This document shows, one piece after another, positions 9,400-17,773 of a DNA stretch of 64,000 nucleotides. Location of the stretch: assembly GCF_014253075.1 (NCBI RefSeq), contig NZ_JACLZJ010000001.1, positions 682,001-746,000 of the forward strand, given 5' to 3'. Position 1 is the first letter of the stretch. Every line of letters begins with the position of its first letter. This stretch comes from Ochrobactrum sp. CM-21-5. Its GTDB lineage: Bacteria > Pseudomonadota > Alphaproteobacteria > Rhizobiales > Rhizobiaceae. The notes under the pieces were generated by a model that searched no databases, was not told where the DNA came from, and saw nothing but the letters and a program-made list of their open reading frames with translations. Both the position numbers and the translations under genes were made by a program.

Positions 9400-10197
9400 A
9401 TGATCGAAACTGAGACTTTGAAATGGATGAAAAACCGGCTGAACCGGCTTTCTCAACGGTTGAATGATGAGGCCAGTCGCAAATTCCCGTTGCGCCCGTT
9501 CCAGCTTCCGGCTGGAGAGCGGATCATAAGCTTCACTTTCGACGACGTGCCCGACACCGCAGAGAGCGCGGGCGCGCGGATTCTTGAGAAATACAGTGCG
9601 CTCGGAACTTTCTATATCGCAGGCGGACTCGTCGAAACAAGCGAGACACAAAGACGGCTGATTTCGGCGGAAGGATGCCGCCGGCTGGCCGCCAGAGGAC
9701 ATGATATCGGCTGTCACACATTCGCGCATTTGAACGCGCCCACCGTGGGCCGGGAGGAAATGGTGGCTGACCTCGACCGGAATGATGCCTTTTTGCAGGC
9801 GTTCGAACCGGAGCGGACCGGGCCGCGCAATTTCGCCTATCCGTATTGTGCGTCGTCGGTATCGACCCGGCGCTTGTTTTCCGACCGTTTCGCGACCTGT
9901 CGCGGCGGCGGTGATCGCATCAATCGCGGCATGATGGATTTGGCGTTTCTGCAAGCCGTGGAGATTAAACAGCCGGATGACGAGGCTGAGCGCCAGACAC
10001 GCTGGATCGACGATGTCACAGCTGATCCGGGCTGGCTCATTTTCTATACCCACGATGTCAGCGACACGCCGACGCCATTCGGCTGCAAGCCCGCGACGTT
10101 TGAACGTCTCGTTGCGCATGCGGCTGCCAGCGGTGCCGTCATCTTATCGGTGCGTGAGGCGCTTGCCCATATCGGGGCTGACAGGGGTGCTTCTTGA
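9400..10197 (+). CDS. Polysaccharide deacetylase (NodB/CE4 family)
   Basis: A 265-residue NodB-homology protein. The metal-binding signature is complete: the TFDDV motif supplies the catalytic and metal aspartates and GCHTFAHLN supplies the HxxxH histidines. No signal peptide is evident, so it may act on a cytoplasmic lipid-linked sugar. It is the third gene of the co-polymerase, polymerase, deacetylase, GT4 run. Its stop overlaps the TTG start of the following glycosyltransferase (10194), a sign of translational coupling. Removal of N-acetyl groups from the repeat unit is the likely role, inferred from family and context. Confidence 0.85.
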   Translation: MIETETLKWMKNRLNRLSQRLNDEASRKFPLRPFQLPAGERIISFTFDDVPDTAESAGARILEKYSALGTFYIAGGLVETSETQRRLISAEGCRRLAARGHDIGCHTFAHLNAPTVGREEMVADLDRNDAFLQAFEPERTGPRNFAYPYCASSVSTRRLFSDRFATCRGGGDRINRGMMDLAFLQAVEIKQPDDEAERQTRWIDDVTADPGWLIFYTHDVSDTPTPFGCKPATFERLVAHAAASGAVILSVREALAHIGADRGAS

Positions 10198-11441
10198 CCC
10201 ATACCACTGAAGGGGCTCACCGCCTTCTCGCAATCAACAACTATTTTTATCGTCGCGGGGGTGCGGAAGCCGTCTTTCTCGACCATATCAGGCTGTTCTC
10301 GGAAATCGGGTGGCAGACCGCACCCTTTGCCATGCAGCATCCGGACAATTTTCCCTCCGACTGGTCGTCTTACTTCGTCTCCGAGATCGAGTATGGCCGT
10401 GAAAGCGGGCTTCTCACCAAAGTCGCGCAGGCTGGCAAGATCATCTATTCATGGGAGGCGCGTGACCGGATAAAGGCGCTCATCGAGCGGTTTCGTCCCG
10501 ATGTGGCGCATGCGCACAATGTTTATCATCATTTGTCGCCATCGATTTTTCCGGTGCTGAAGGATGCGGGCATTCCGACCGTCATGACGGCGCATGACCT
10601 GAAGCTTGCCTGTCCCGCCTACAAGATGCTGTCGCACAATCAGATATGCGAGCGCTGTAAAGGCGGGCGTATATATAATGTGGCTCTTCACAAATGCATC
10701 AAGGACTCCACGGCGCTGAGTGGGCTGGTCTTTGTCGAAACGGCCATTCACCGGATGCTCGGGCTCTATCGCAATACGCTCGACCGGATTGTCGTGCCGA
10801 GCCGTTTTTACGTCGAAAAGCTCGTGGAATGGGGATGGCCGCGAGAAAAGCTGGTCTACATACCCAACTTCGCGCAGACTGGTACCTTGAAGCCTTTTCA
10901 GGACGAGGGCGACTATTTCGCCTATGTCGGGCGGCTTGCGCCGGAAAAAGGCATCGGCACCCTGATCCGCGCTGCGGCGATGGCCGGACAGAAACTCGTC
11001 ATTGCAGGAACCGGGCCTGAAGAGCAGGCGCTGAAAACGCTGGCTAACCAGACCGGCGGCGATGTGACCTTTGCCGGTTATGTATCCGGTGATCCGTTGC
11101 ACAGACTGATCGGTGAAGCCAGAGCGCTGGTCCTGCCGTCTGAATGGTATGAGAACGCGCCGATCAGTATTCTGGAGGCCTATGCGCTCGGCGTTCCGGT
11201 GATCGGGGCGGATATTGGCGGTATTCCGGAAATGATTGTGGAGGGCGAAACCGGCATGATCGCGCGTGCCGCGGATGCGGGCGATCTTGCCCGCGTGATC
11301 GGGGCCGTTGCGGCCCTGGCACCGCAAGCGCGACGGGAAATGGGGCGTGCCGGTCGGGAATGGGCAGGCCGGGAATTTTCCCCGGAGGCCTATAGAAGCC
11401 GTACGCTTGAGCTTTACGCAGAGTTGGGGGCCTTTCGATGA
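10194..11441 (+). CDS. Glycosyltransferase family 4 (GT-B)
   Basis: A 415-residue GT4 enzyme. The N-terminal acceptor domain opens with AINNYFYRRGGAEAVF, the glycine-rich loop of GT-B enzymes. The C-terminal donor domain has YVGRLAPEKGIGTLIRA and ends with the E-x7-E motif region SEWYENAPISILEAYALGVPV. A cysteine group (ACPAYKM..CERCKGG) in the first half is typical of a rhizobial subgroup. The start is TTG, overlapping the stop of the deacetylase by four bases. Expected to act in the cytoplasm on the repeat unit; donor sugar unknown. Confidence 0.85.
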   Translation: MTHTTEGAHRLLAINNYFYRRGGAEAVFLDHIRLFSEIGWQTAPFAMQHPDNFPSDWSSYFVSEIEYGRESGLLTKVAQAGKIIYSWEARDRIKALIERFRPDVAHAHNVYHHLSPSIFPVLKDAGIPTVMTAHDLKLACPAYKMLSHNQICERCKGGRIYNVALHKCIKDSTALSGLVFVETAIHRMLGLYRNTLDRIVVPSRFYVEKLVEWGWPREKLVYIPNFAQTGTLKPFQDEGDYFAYVGRLAPEKGIGTLIRAAAMAGQKLVIAGTGPEEQALKTLANQTGGDVTFAGYVSGDPLHRLIGEARALVLPSEWYENAPISILEAYALGVPVIGADIGGIPEMIVEGETGMIARAADAGDLARVIGAVAALAPQARREMGRAGREWAGREFSPEAYRSRTLELYAELGAFR

Positions 11442-11495
11442 TGCGGTGCGATAGGGCATGTCTCCCACGGGCGGCCCTGGTTTGGGGGGAAAGAC

Positions 11496-12650
11496 ATGCG
11501 TAAAAACAAGAACTCGCAGCCTCGCGTGATGATGCTCGGGCTTCGCGGTGTCCCCAATGTCCAGGGCGGCGTCGAAAAGCACGTCGAGGAACTGGCCCGG
11601 CTTTATGTGGAGAAGGGCTGGGATGTCGAAGTGATCGGGCGGAAACCCTATCTCGAATGCAAACAACCCTATCGCTGGGAAGGTGTCGATATCACGCCGC
11701 TATGGGCGCCGACATCGATGAAGTTCGAGGCCATTGTCCATACATTGTCTGGCGTTTTGCGGGCTGGCTTTACGCGCCCGGACGTTCTGCACATTCACGC
11801 GATCGGCCCGGCATTGGCGGCACCGTTTGCCCGTCTTCTCGGATTGCGAACGGTCGTCACGCACCATGGCTTCGATTACAATCGCCAGAAATGGGGAAAA
11901 CTTGCCCGCGCGATGCTCAAACTGGGCGAATGGTGCGGGATGCGCTTTGCAAATGCGCGCATTGCTGTCTCCAACGATATCGCCCGCACCATGGAGGTGC
12001 GTTACCATGTGCCGGTGACATTCATTCCAAACGGGGTGACGCTGCGGCCAGCCCGTAACGATCAGAAATGGCTGCAGAAGTATGGCCTGACGCCCCGCCG
12101 CTACATTGTTCATGTTGCGCGGATTGTTCCGGAGAAAAGGCAGCTCGACCTGATCGAGGCTTTTGCAAAACTGTCCGATCCATCGCTCAGGCTCGCACTT
12201 ATAGGATCGGCGGAATACACGGCGGATTATGCGGCACAGGTTCGCGCTCGTGCCGAAGCCGTTCCCGGCGTGCTTTTGACCGGCGCTTTACGCGGCGACG
12301 AGCTTTCGGCGCTGTTCAGCCAAGCGGCCCTGTTCGTGCTGCCATCCAGTCATGAAGGCATGCCTATCGCGCTTCTGGAAGCGATGGGGTATGGGCTTGA
12401 TGTTCTGGCGAGCGACATCACGGCTAATGTCGAAGTCGGCCTGCCGAAAGAGGACTATTTCCCGCTGGGCAATATTGATGCGCTGCGTGATGCGTTACGG
12501 CGAAAGATAGAGAAGCCGCTGTCGGCGGAGCAGTCGCAAGCACTGATCGACTGGATCGCCCGCGACTATAGCTGGAGCGGTATCGCCGACCGGACGCTGG
12601 AAGTCTACAAATCTGTAGTGAAAACGAGCATTTCCAGCAAAAGTGCGTAG
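11496..12650 (+). CDS. Glycosyltransferase family 4 (GT-B)
   Basis: A 384-residue GT4 enzyme with the N-terminal GLRGVPNVQGGVEKHVEEL loop, an internal THHGFDYNRQKWG segment, and a donor domain with VARIVPEKRQLDLIEAF and SSHEGMPIALLEAMGYG. It is the last gene of the polysaccharide run, 54 bp after the previous one, with AAAGACATG as ribosome region. The last seven or so codons and the stop are supplied by a copy of a dispersed palindromic repeat (see 12627), so the C-terminal residues ISSKSA look accidental rather than conserved. Sugar specificity is unknown. Confidence 0.85.
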   Translation: MRKNKNSQPRVMMLGLRGVPNVQGGVEKHVEELARLYVEKGWDVEVIGRKPYLECKQPYRWEGVDITPLWAPTSMKFEAIVHTLSGVLRAGFTRPDVLHIHAIGPALAAPFARLLGLRTVVTHHGFDYNRQKWGKLARAMLKLGEWCGMRFANARIAVSNDIARTMEVRYHVPVTFIPNGVTLRPARNDQKWLQKYGLTPRRYIVHVARIVPEKRQLDLIEAFAKLSDPSLRLALIGSAEYTADYAAQVRARAEAVPGVLLTGALRGDELSALFSQAALFVLPSSHEGMPIALLEAMGYGLDVLASDITANVEVGLPKEDYFPLGNIDALRDALRRKIEKPLSAEQSQALIDWIARDYSWSGIADRTLEVYKSVVKTSISSKSA

Positions 12651-12663
12651 CGGTTTGCGTTGG
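12627..12663. repeat. Degenerate copy of the GCATTTCCAGCAAAAG palindromic repeat
   Basis: Contains GCATTTCCAGCAAAAGTGCG followed by GCGGTTTGCG, matching the left part and centre of the repeat seen twice at 17117-17209. The right arm is degenerate. The copy overlaps the end of the preceding glycosyltransferase gene and provides its stop codon. Confidence 0.7.
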
Positions 12664-12681
12664 AGGCGATTCCAGATCGCT

Positions 12682-12716
12682 CCAAAACAAAACCCCGGAA
12701 CATTTTTGTTCCAGGG
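12682..12716 (-). terminator. Intrinsic terminator of gcrA
   Basis: Read on the minus strand, a stem CCCTGGAAC / GTTCCGGGG with a six-base loop is followed by TTTTGTTTT. It lies about 30 bp after the gcrA stop. Confidence 0.8.
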
Positions 12717-12746
12717 TCTGAAATTCTGTCGATGATGGATCGCGGA

Positions 12747-13286
12747 TCAGCGGGCCCGGCGACGCTCTGCGGTTGGCTGGAAGGCCATACGCGAGTGATA
12801 GCTGCAATAGGGGCTGGATTCACCGGATTCATGGCCGCAGAAATGGAAGTCTTCATTCAGCGGATCGCCGATCGGCCATTTGCAGGTACGTTCGCTCAGC
12901 TGCAGCAGGGTCAGGCGGCGGGAAATCGGCACGACGACATCGGAGGCGGGCTTGAGAACGGTCTCGGCCACCACATCAGTAGCATATTCCATCTGCAAGG
13001 CGGTGGCGCCAACGGTCTTGGTCACGGTCGCTGTGCGTATCGTGGTGGTGTGGGTACCGCCTGTGTGCTGCGCTGCGGGGCGCGGCGCAGCTGCGACCGT
13101 GTTGACCTTCTTGCTGCGCGGCGCTGCCGTCGTGGTTTTGCCGCGGCCCGAAAGCTTCAAACGGTGCACCTTGCCGATCACTGCGTTGCGGCTGACGCCG
13201 CCAAGCTGCGCTGCGATCTGGCTTGCGCTCAAGCCTTCACTCCACAGTTTCTTCAGTAGTTCGACGCGTTCGTCTGTCCAGTTCAT
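12747..13286 (-). CDS. gcrA: GcrA family cell-cycle regulator
   Basis: A 179-residue protein starting MNWTDERVELLKKLW, the GcrA N-terminal DNA-binding segment with SASQIAAQLGGVSRNAVIGK. A Thr/Ala/Lys-rich linker separates it from the C-terminal domain that binds sigma-70, which ends with KWPIGDPLNEDFHFCGH and YCSYHSRMAFQP. In Caulobacter GcrA works with sigma-70 at promoters carrying CcrM-methylated GANTC sites. The ATG at 13286 is chosen because the family begins MNWT; an in-frame start five codons earlier is possible. It reads alone, ends at a strong terminator, and its upstream region holds four GANTC sites. Confidence 0.95.
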   Translation of the reverse strand: MNWTDERVELLKKLWSEGLSASQIAAQLGGVSRNAVIGKVHRLKLSGRGKTTTAAPRSKKVNTVAAAPRPAAQHTGGTHTTTIRTATVTKTVGATALQMEYATDVVAETVLKPASDVVVPISRRLTLLQLSERTCKWPIGDPLNEDFHFCGHESGESSPYCSYHSRMAFQPTAERRRAR

Positions 13287-13317
13287 CGCCCTGGGCTCCA
13301 ATCATTTTCGTTATCCG

Positions 13318-13468
13318 GAATCCGCCAGCGTTCTCGGATGACTCCAAGCACAAACACCATATCTATCCGGGTGACTAGGTCCGCCGCACGAAATGTAGCT
13401 TTTTTCTTTGAAATGAAACTACAGTATCCAACGACTCCATGACAAGGGATAGCCCCGCCAAGCAGATT
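13318..13468. promoter_or_regulatory. Cluster of four GANTC (CcrM) sites upstream of gcrA
   Basis: GANTC occurs at 13318-13322 (GAATC), 13340-13344 (GACTC), 13433-13437 (GACTC) and 13464-13468 (GATTC), all within 185 bp upstream of gcrA. About 0.6 would be expected by chance in 150 bp. CcrM methylates these sites in alphaproteobacteria, so methylation state could time gcrA expression. Confidence 0.5.
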
Positions 13469-13690
13469 CCATTTTTATGGTTTTCCCCAACTTGGGTGCC
13501 AAAGACGGTTTTTCTTTGAACGAATACCGGTTTTTTGTACCGAACCGGCGACCCAAATGCAGGGAAAGACTTCTGACCTCCATATATTGATACAGCGACG
13601 GTAAAGCCAGCCCCCCTATTGTCGCGCTTTGCGCGCCAGAAAATGCATCAACTCATGCGCAAAGATGGGCGATAATCATTGGCGCTTTGA

Positions 13691-13719
13691 TTGACATTTT
13701 TCTTCGGAGCGCCAATATA
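13691..13719 (+). promoter_or_regulatory. Predicted sigma-70 promoter of the argD-argF-hslO unit
   Basis: TTGACA at 13691-13696, 17 bp, then AATATA at 13714-13719. An inverted repeat GGCGCT (13681-13686) / AGCGCC (13708-13713) brackets the -35 element and could be an operator. Transcription would start near 13726, about 200 bp before argD. Confidence 0.6.
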
Positions 13720-13735
13720 CGTCCCAGATAACTAT

Positions 13736-13763
13736 GCCGCCCGCTGGGCGGCTTTTTATTTCG
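13736..13763 (+). terminator. Terminator-like hairpin in the argD leader (possible attenuator)
   Basis: GCCGCCC, a three-base loop, GGGCGGC, then TTTTTATTTC. It forms only about ten bases after the predicted transcription start, so it would stop most transcripts unless opposed. It could be an attenuator, or a terminator for a transcript arriving from upstream. Confidence 0.6.
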
Positions 13764-13931
13764 GCCGGGAGGAGCATGCGAGAAGCATGAATTGGTCCGG
13801 TTTCGTTCCCGCGTGGCGCTGCGGTTTCTGGCTTCAGGCGCCTGCTCGGGGCATCAACACAATGGGAAAACGCTGCATTGTCGGCTTTGCCGAGCGCGCA
13901 GCATTCAAGGGCTTATGGAGGCCTGACTGCA

Positions 13932-15143
13932 ATGACCGATGCTACGACCGTGCAACCGCTCTACGACACCTACAATCGTGCGGCTCTGCGCTTCGAGCGA
14001 GGTGAGGGCGTCTGGCTGATTACCGAAGGCGGCGAACGCTATCTCGATTTTGCTGCAGGTATTGCGGTTAACTCGCTCGGCCATTCCCACCCGCATCTGG
14101 TCAATACGCTGAAAGAGCAGGCCGACAAGCTCTGGCATCTTTCCAATGTCTATGAAATTCCTGGCCAGGAGAAGCTTGGCCGCCGTCTGGTGGAAGCGAC
14201 TTTCGCCGACAAGGTGTTCTTCACCAATTCCGGCGCGGAAGCACTTGAATGCGCGATCAAGACCGCGCGCCGCTATCAATATGTGAGCGGACATCCCGAG
14301 CGTTTCCGCATCGTGACTTTCGAGGGTGCGTTCCACGGGCGCACGCTGGCAACCATCGCCGCTGGCGGTCAGGCCAAATATCTGGAAGGTTTCGGTCCTA
14401 AGGTCGAAGGTTTTGATCAGGTGCCGTTCGGTGACGAGGCTGCGCTGCGCGCGGCCATCACCCCGGAAACGGCGGCCATTCTGCTTGAGCCCGTTCAGGG
14501 CGAGGGTGGCCTGCGCGCCTTCCCCGAAGAGTTCATGCGCCTGCTGCGCCAGCTTTGCGACGAGAACGGCCCTCTGCTGATCCTTGACGAAGTGCAGACC
14601 GGCGTCGGGCGCACCGGCAAATTGTTTGCACATGAATGGGCTGGCATCCAGCCCGATATCATGGCTGTCGCCAAGGGCATCGGCGGCGGTTTTCCGATGG
14701 GTGCCTGTCTTGCGACGGCACAAGCTGCCAAGGGCATGACTGCTGGTACGCATGGCACCACCTATGGCGGCAACCCGCTTGCCATGGCGGTCGGCAATGC
14801 TGTGCTTGATGTGGTTCTTGCCGACGGTTTCCTGGAAAACGTGCAGGCGACCGCGCTGGTCATGAAGCAGGGGCTTGCCTCCATCATCGACCGCTTTCCG
14901 AATATCGTTTCGGAAATCCGTGGCCGTGGCCTGCTCATCGGCATCAAATGCGTCGTGCCGAATACGACCCTCATTCAGGCCCTGCGCGACGAGAACTTCC
15001 TGAGCGTGGGCGCGGGCGACAATGTTGTGCGTCTTCTGCCGCCTTTGGTGACGACACCGGAAGAAGCGCGCGAAGGGCTGAAGCGTATTGAAGCAGCCGT
15101 TGAACGGCTTTCTGTTGCAAATCCGATCAGCAAGACGGCGTGA
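13932..15143 (+). CDS. argD: Acetylornithine aminotransferase
   Basis: A 403-residue class III PLP-dependent aminotransferase. It converts N-acetylglutamate semialdehyde to N-acetylornithine in arginine synthesis, and in many bacteria also serves lysine synthesis. The PLP lysine is in [14 protein letters not shown], after [16 protein letters not shown] with the conserved aspartate. It opens with [18 protein letters not shown] as in rhizobial ArgD. The ATG at 13932 is preceded by GGAGG; the upstream in-frame ATG at 13878 would add 18 unlikely residues. It is followed after 4 bp by argF, with hslO behind, forming one unit under the promoter at 13691. Confidence 0.95.
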   Translation: MTDATTVQPLYDTYNRAALRFERGEGVWLITEGGERYLDFAAGIAVNSLGHSHPHLVNTLKEQADKLWHLSNVYEIPGQEKLGRRLVEATFADKVFFTNSGAEALECAIKTARRYQYVSGHPERFRIVTFEGAFHGRTLATIAAGGQAKYLEGFGPKVEGFDQVPFGDEAALRAAITPETAAILLEPVQGEGGLRAFPEEFMRLLRQLCDENGPLLILDEVQTGVGRTGKLFAHEWAGIQPDIMAVAKGIGGGFPMGACLATAQAAKGMTAGTHGTTYGGNPLAMAVGNAVLDVVLADGFLENVQATALVMKQGLASIIDRFPNIVSEIRGRGLLIGIKCVVPNTTLIQALRDENFLSVGAGDNVVRLLPPLVTTPEEAREGLKRIEAAVERLSVANPISKTA

Positions 15144-15147
15144 TATC

Positions 15148-16086
15148 ATGGCAAACGATAACGGCATCAAACACTTTATCGACCTTTCAACCGTTCCGGC
15201 TGCGGAGCTTCGCACCATTATGGAGGACGCCAAGGCGCGCAAGGCGCGCCTGAAGGCGGGCGAAATAGAAAAGCCGTTCGCCGGCAAGGTGCTGGCGATG
15301 ATTTTCGAAAAGCCTTCCACCCGCACCCGCGTTTCCTTCGATGTGGGCATGCGTCAGCTCGGTGGCGAAACGATCATGCTCACCGGTTCGGAAATGCAGC
15401 TTGGCCGCAGCGAAACCATTGCCGATACGGCCAAGGTTCTCTCGCGCTATGTCGATGCAATCATGATCCGCACCACCTCGCATGAGCGTATGCTGGAACT
15501 GGCGCAATATGCCACCGTTCCGGTCATCAATGCACTGACTGATGATACGCACCCTTGTCAGATCATGGCTGACGTTCTTACATATGAGGAACATCGCGGC
15601 CCCGTCAAAGGCAAAACTTTCGCCTGGATGGGGGATGGAAACAATGTGCTGCACTCACTTCTTGAGGCTTCGGCGCGCTTTGACTTCAATGTCAATATCG
15701 CGACGCCGGAAGGCAGCGAGCCGAAGTCGCACTATGTCGATTGGGCGAGAGCGAATGGCGCGGGTATCATGTCCACAACGGACCCGGACAAGGCGGCAAG
15801 CGGTGCGGATTGCATCGTGACCGATACCTGGGTTTCGATGGGACAGGAAGATCACGCCCGTGGTCACAACGTTTTCATGCCCTATCAGGTCAATGCGCGC
15901 CTGATGGCCAAAGCCGACCGGGAAGCATTGTTCATGCACTGCCTGCCCGCGCACCGCGGCGAGGAAGTGACCGACGAAGTGATCGACGGACCGCAGTCGG
16001 TCGTATTCGATGAAGCTGAAAACAGGCTCCACGCCCAGAAGGCCATTCTGGCCTGGTGCCTGCAAGACCGTGGTTTGGGAGCATAG
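15148..16086 (+). CDS. argF: Ornithine carbamoyltransferase
   Basis: A 312-residue enzyme making citrulline from ornithine and carbamoyl phosphate. The carbamoyl-phosphate motif STRTR is present in [14 protein letters not shown], with HPCQ in the middle and the ornithine-binding [10 protein letters not shown] near the C-terminus. The length matches the anabolic family. The ATG at 15148 lies 4 bp after the argD stop; an overlapping ATG at 15088 inside argD is less likely. The downstream hslO starts immediately after its stop. Confidence 0.96.
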   Translation: MANDNGIKHFIDLSTVPAAELRTIMEDAKARKARLKAGEIEKPFAGKVLAMIFEKPSTRTRVSFDVGMRQLGGETIMLTGSEMQLGRSETIADTAKVLSRYVDAIMIRTTSHERMLELAQYATVPVINALTDDTHPCQIMADVLTYEEHRGPVKGKTFAWMGDGNNVLHSLLEASARFDFNVNIATPEGSEPKSHYVDWARANGAGIMSTTDPDKAASGADCIVTDTWVSMGQEDHARGHNVFMPYQVNARLMAKADREALFMHCLPAHRGEEVTDEVIDGPQSVVFDEAENRLHAQKAILAWCLQDRGLGA

Positions 16087-16087
16087 T

Positions 16088-17110
16088 TTGGCTGATAAGA
16101 CCAGCAATGAGCGTACCGAAGTTGAAAACATCCAGATTGGTCTGGGCGATTTCGGTTTCGCAGGCGACGACGCTGTTGTGCCTTTCCAGGTGGAGGGGCT
16201 CGATGTGCGCGGTCGTGCGGTGCAATTGGGCGCGAGTATCGACGCCATCCTGAAGCGCCATGATTATCCGGAAGAGGTTGCGCGTCTTCTGGCGGAAGCA
16301 ACCGTTCTGACTGTTCTGCTTGGCACTTCGCTCAAGTTCGAAGGCAAGTTCATCTTCCAGACCCAGTCCGATGGGCCGGTGGATATGCTGGTGGTGGATT
16401 TCCGCACGCCGCGTTCCGTGCGTGCCTATGCGCGTTTTGATGACGATCGTTTGAAGGACGCCATCGCTGCGCATAAGACGCGCCCGGAAGAGCTGCTCGG
16501 TCGCGGCACGCTTGCCTTCACCGTCGATCAGGGCGCTTACACGCAGCGCTATCAGGGTATCGTCGCGCTTGATGGATCGACGCTGGAAGAAATCGCCCGC
16601 ACATATTTCCGCCAGTCGGAACAGATTCCAACTGATCTGAAGCTCAGCGTCGCCAAGCTTATGGAACGTGGCCCCGACGGCGCGCTGATCGAACAATGGC
16701 GCGCCGGCGGATTGATCGTGCAGTTTCTGCCGCAATCGGAATTGCGCGCCCGCATGCCCGATCTTCCGGGCGGTGACGGTGATGCGGTTGAAGCAGCCGA
16801 TCATCCTGTAGACGATGTCTGGGATGAGGCTCGTTCGCTTGTGGGTACGATCGAAAGTTCGGAGCTGACCGATCCGCAAGTGGGGGCTGAACGGTTGCTG
16901 TACCGTTTGTTCCATGAACGCGGCGTGCGCGTTTTCGATGCCGTGCAGGTGCTGGACGAATGCTCCTGCTCGCGCGAGAAAATCGCGGGCGTTCTGTCTG
17001 GTTTCACCGCCGAGGAAATCCAGGACAGCATCGAGGATGGCAAGATTGCCGTGACCTGCGAATTCTGCTCCAAGCTCTACGAGTTCGATCCAGCGCAATT
17101 CGTTAAGTAA
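16088..17110 (+). CDS. hslO: Redox-regulated chaperone Hsp33
   Basis: A 340-residue Hsp33, a cytoplasmic holdase switched on by oxidation. The zinc-binding cysteines are intact: CSC in DECSCSREK and CEFC near the C-terminus. The start is TTG at 16088, two bases after the argF stop, with GGGAG in the end of argF as ribosome site. The ATG 78 bases upstream lies inside argF and is unlikely. A 40-residue acidic insertion rich in Asp and Val (around DGDAVEAADHPVDDVWDEA) precedes the redox domain. Cotranscription with arginine genes is typical of this order, though the functions are unrelated. Confidence 0.93.
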   Translation: MADKTSNERTEVENIQIGLGDFGFAGDDAVVPFQVEGLDVRGRAVQLGASIDAILKRHDYPEEVARLLAEATVLTVLLGTSLKFEGKFIFQTQSDGPVDMLVVDFRTPRSVRAYARFDDDRLKDAIAAHKTRPEELLGRGTLAFTVDQGAYTQRYQGIVALDGSTLEEIARTYFRQSEQIPTDLKLSVAKLMERGPDGALIEQWRAGGLIVQFLPQSELRARMPDLPGGDGDAVEAADHPVDDVWDEARSLVGTIESSELTDPQVGAERLLYRLFHERGVRVFDAVQVLDECSCSREKIAGVLSGFTAEEIQDSIEDGKIAVTCEFCSKLYEFDPAQFVK

Positions 17111-17116
17111 GGCAAA

Positions 17117-17159
17117 GCATTTCCAGCAAAAGTGGGAACCGTTTTGCGCCCGGAAATGC
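17117..17159. repeat. Palindromic repeat, GCATTTCC family, copy 1
   Basis: A 43-bp dyad with ends GCATTTCC (17117-17124) and GGAAATGC (17152-17159) and inner GCAAAA/TTTTGC. It lies between hslO and apaG, which converge. Confidence 0.85.
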
Positions 17160-17177
17160 GTCAGCGGAAAGACGATA

Positions 17178-17209
17178 CATTTCCAGCAAAAGCGGGAGCC
17201 GGTTTTGCG
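17178..17209. repeat. Palindromic repeat, GCATTTCC family, copy 2 (truncated)
   Basis: CATTTCCAGCAAAAGCGGG followed by GCCGGTTTTGCG. This is the same element as at 17117 without its right end, abutting the last codons of apaG. Two copies in tandem separate hslO from apaG and could form a hairpin between converging transcripts. Confidence 0.75.
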
Positions 17210-17602
17210 TCAGTTGAGCGTGCGTCTTTGTTCGGGCAGGTCGAGCGAGAATGCGGGAATGTCGGCTTCGAACGCGCTCCCGCCAGCGCCCTGCATCTGA
17301 TAGTGTCCAACCATGACACCGGATGAAGTGGTCAGCGGACATCCAGATGAATACTGGAATGAATCGCCCGGATCGAGAATGGGCTGCTCGCCGACAACGC
17401 CCGGCCCGCGCACTTCCTCCACATAGCCGTTGCCATCGGTAATCTGCCAGTAGCGCGACCGCAGCTGCACCGTTTCCGATGAGTTGTTGGCAATTGTGAT
17501 ACGGTAGCCCCAGACATAATGATTTTCATCAGGGTCGGACTGTTCTTCCAGATAGAACGGCTCAACCGTTATCTCGATCCCTCGCGTCACCGCCCTATAC
17601 AT
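17210..17602 (-). CDS. apaG: ApaG domain protein
   Basis: A 130-residue ApaG protein, a small beta-sandwich (fibronectin-like) fold. The family signature is clear: [23 protein letters not shown], then [20 protein letters not shown], then [18 protein letters not shown]. Loss of ApaG in enterobacteria affects cobalt and magnesium handling, but the molecular role is unproven. The start is the ATG at 17602. It lies downstream of metZ on the same strand, separated by 170 bp containing a perfect 28-bp palindrome, so it may be separately controlled. Confidence 0.93.
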   Translation of the reverse strand: MYRAVTRGIEITVEPFYLEEQSDPDENHYVWGYRITIANNSSETVQLRSRYWQITDGNGYVEEVRGPGVVGEQPILDPGDSFQYSSGCPLTTSSGVMVGHYQMQGAGGSAFEADIPAFSLDLPEQRRTLN

Positions 17603-17691
17603 TCACATTTGCCTTTTGCGTACATCGACTGATGTTTCACCTATCGCCAAAGTTGCGCTTGGCGTCAACGATGCGTGGTGGCAAATGCGTA

Positions 17692-17719
17692 CCAATTGCC
17701 GGAATGTTCCGGCAATTGG
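17692..17719. repeat. Perfect 28-bp palindrome between metZ and apaG
   Basis: Arms CCAATTGCCGGAA (17692-17704) and TTCCGGCAATTGG (17707-17719) are fully complementary around TG. There is no T-run on either side, so it is not a standard terminator. An operator for apaG or an RNA-stabilising hairpin are the alternatives. Confidence 0.7.
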
Positions 17720-17773
17720 ATCGTTCTTGGTCCGTTTTGCAGCTAAAAAGCCACAAATGGCAGCGGAGTTTGT

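Noticed and set aside
13787-14005. A 72-codon frame ([10 protein letters not shown]...) overlapping the start of argD
   Set aside because: It overlaps argD by over 70 bp and has unconvincing composition. A leader-peptide role is possible but unsupported.
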